Assembly: GCA_031279525.1 (NCBI GenBank) | Contig: JAITIH010000303.1 | Coordinates: 1 to 5,384 of the forward strand | Length of the DNA: 5,384 nucleotides | Source of the DNA: Deltaproteobacteria bacterium | GTDB taxonomy: Bacteria; Desulfobacterota; Desulfarculia; Adiutricales; Adiutricaceae | Direction: 5' to 3' | In this document: one piece after another, positions 4,770-5,384 of the stretch | Layout: each line of letters starts with the position of its first letter | Numbering within the stretch: position 1 is the stretch's first letter | The notes under the pieces: generated by a model | Told to the model about the DNA's origin: nothing | Seen by the model: the letters and a program-made list of their open reading frames with translations, nothing else | The model's database searches: none | Position numbers and translations under genes: made by a program

Positions 4770-5384
4770 TTGCTGCCGAAAACCAAGCTATTCTTCCTCA
4801 TTTTGATCCCGGCCGTTCTGGCTCTTTTGGTCGCCTTGGCCTTCATTCAGGACAAGAACCGTAAGGCCAGCGAGGAGCAGTTCGAAAAGCTCCTTTACAC
4901 CAGTTGGCAGGTGGCTCAATTGGCCTACGACCAGGCCACTTCCGGGTCGGAGGAAAACAGGGCCAAGGCTCAAAACGCGGCCCGAGCCATGACCAAGGAT
5001 TCGGGGGTCAGGCTGACCGTCGTCGACGACGACGGGACGGTCTCCTTCGACTCGGAGGCGGAAGGGGAGCTGGAGTCCCACAAGGACCGGCCGGAGTTTA
5101 AGGCCGCCTTAAAGGGCCAGCCGATTTTCGTCACTAGAAAGAGCGAAACCTTAGGCCTTGAGTTCATGTACTACGCCCAACGGGTGGGCGAGGGCTCGAT
5201 ATTGCGGGTCTCTAGCCCCATAGGCTATTTCGAGCGCCAAAGGGAGCTTTTTTTTCGGCAGGCTCTCTCTTCGGCCTTGATCCTGGTCGTGGGCGTTTTT
5301 CTCTTTAGCTTTTGGGCCTCCCGGCGGCTGGCTGGGGTTTACAGCGAGTTGACCCAGGCGGTCGAGGCGGCCAAAGCCGGCGAG
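4770..5384 (+). CDS. phoR: PhoR-type sensor histidine kinase, N-terminal part (cut by window end)
   Basis: Membrane sensor kinase expected to phosphorylate PhoB when phosphate is scarce. The first 205 codons are visible and stay open to the right edge. TTG at 4770 is chosen as start because GGAGGT precedes it by seven bases and the phoB stop codon immediately upstream is in the same frame. Residues 7-26 form the first membrane helix and 165-183 the second. The roughly 140 residues between are an extracytoplasmic sensor of the kind found in PhoR/PhoR-like kinases: GVRLTVVDDDGTVSFDS (79-95), then SHKDRPEF (103-110), then TRKSETLG (122-129) and a closing LRVSSPI (145-151). After the second helix a HAMP-like linker seems to begin (ASRRLAG). 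The catalytic His and ATPase domains lie beyond the window. The tight junction with phoB and the operon context support phoR. Confidence 0.9.
   Translation, partial: MLPKTKLFFLILIPAVLALLVALAFIQDKNRKASEEQFEKLLYTSWQVAQLAYDQATSGSEENRAKAQNAARAMTKDSGVRLTVVDDDGTVSFDSEAEGELESHKDRPEFKAALKGQPIFVTRKSETLGLEFMYYAQRVGEGSILRVSSPIGYFERQRELFFRQALSSALILVVGVFLFSFWASRRLAGVYSELTQAVEAAKAGE

Overview
This window holds a phosphate-uptake and phosphate-sensing operon, read entirely on the + strand: pstC-pstA-pstB-phoU-phoB-phoR. phoR is cut off by the right edge. The coding part is GC-rich (about 58% in a line counted by hand), and GCC, GGC and TTA/CTA codons are conspicuous. The Gram-negative-style layout, the PhoR sensor type and the Pst sequences suggest a proteobacterium, perhaps a deltaproteobacterium or Desulfobacterota-like lineage. 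That placement is an impression from family resemblance only; nothing in the window proves it.

Left end (1-554), no convincing gene. Bases 1-91 are thirteen perfect tandem copies of GCCCAAA. About ten progressively degraded heptamers follow in unbroken register to about 161. A mixed stretch (162-310) carries small repeats and a weak terminator-like hairpin. A tract at 311-400 has only about 10% G+C. Just before pstC, at 494-533, four 7-bp half-sites repeat at exact 11-bp intervals. This has the architecture of a Pho box, the binding site of the PhoB/PhoP response regulator, and the operon encodes such a regulator, so autoregulation is the natural reading.

Right part (555-5384), the operon. 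PstC and PstA form the inner-membrane phosphate channel and PstB is the ATPase. PhoU couples transporter state to signalling. PhoB is the DNA-binding response regulator and PhoR its membrane sensor kinase. The genes are tightly packed: pstC/pstA overlap by one base, pstA/pstB are 2 bases apart, phoU/phoB overlap by four (ATGA), and phoB/phoR are directly adjacent. phoR starts with TTG behind a strong Shine-Dalgarno. No pstS (periplasmic phosphate-binding protein) is present, so it must lie elsewhere or to the left of the repeat.

The most unusual points are the Pho-box array sitting almost on top of the pstC start codon, the roughly 125-residue low-complexity N-terminal extension of PstB (with internal AKASAVA repeats and a possible second, internal start that gives a normal-length protein), and the heptamer array. 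I found no evidence for a wholly new system here; this is a recognisable Pho regulon locus with unusual decorations.
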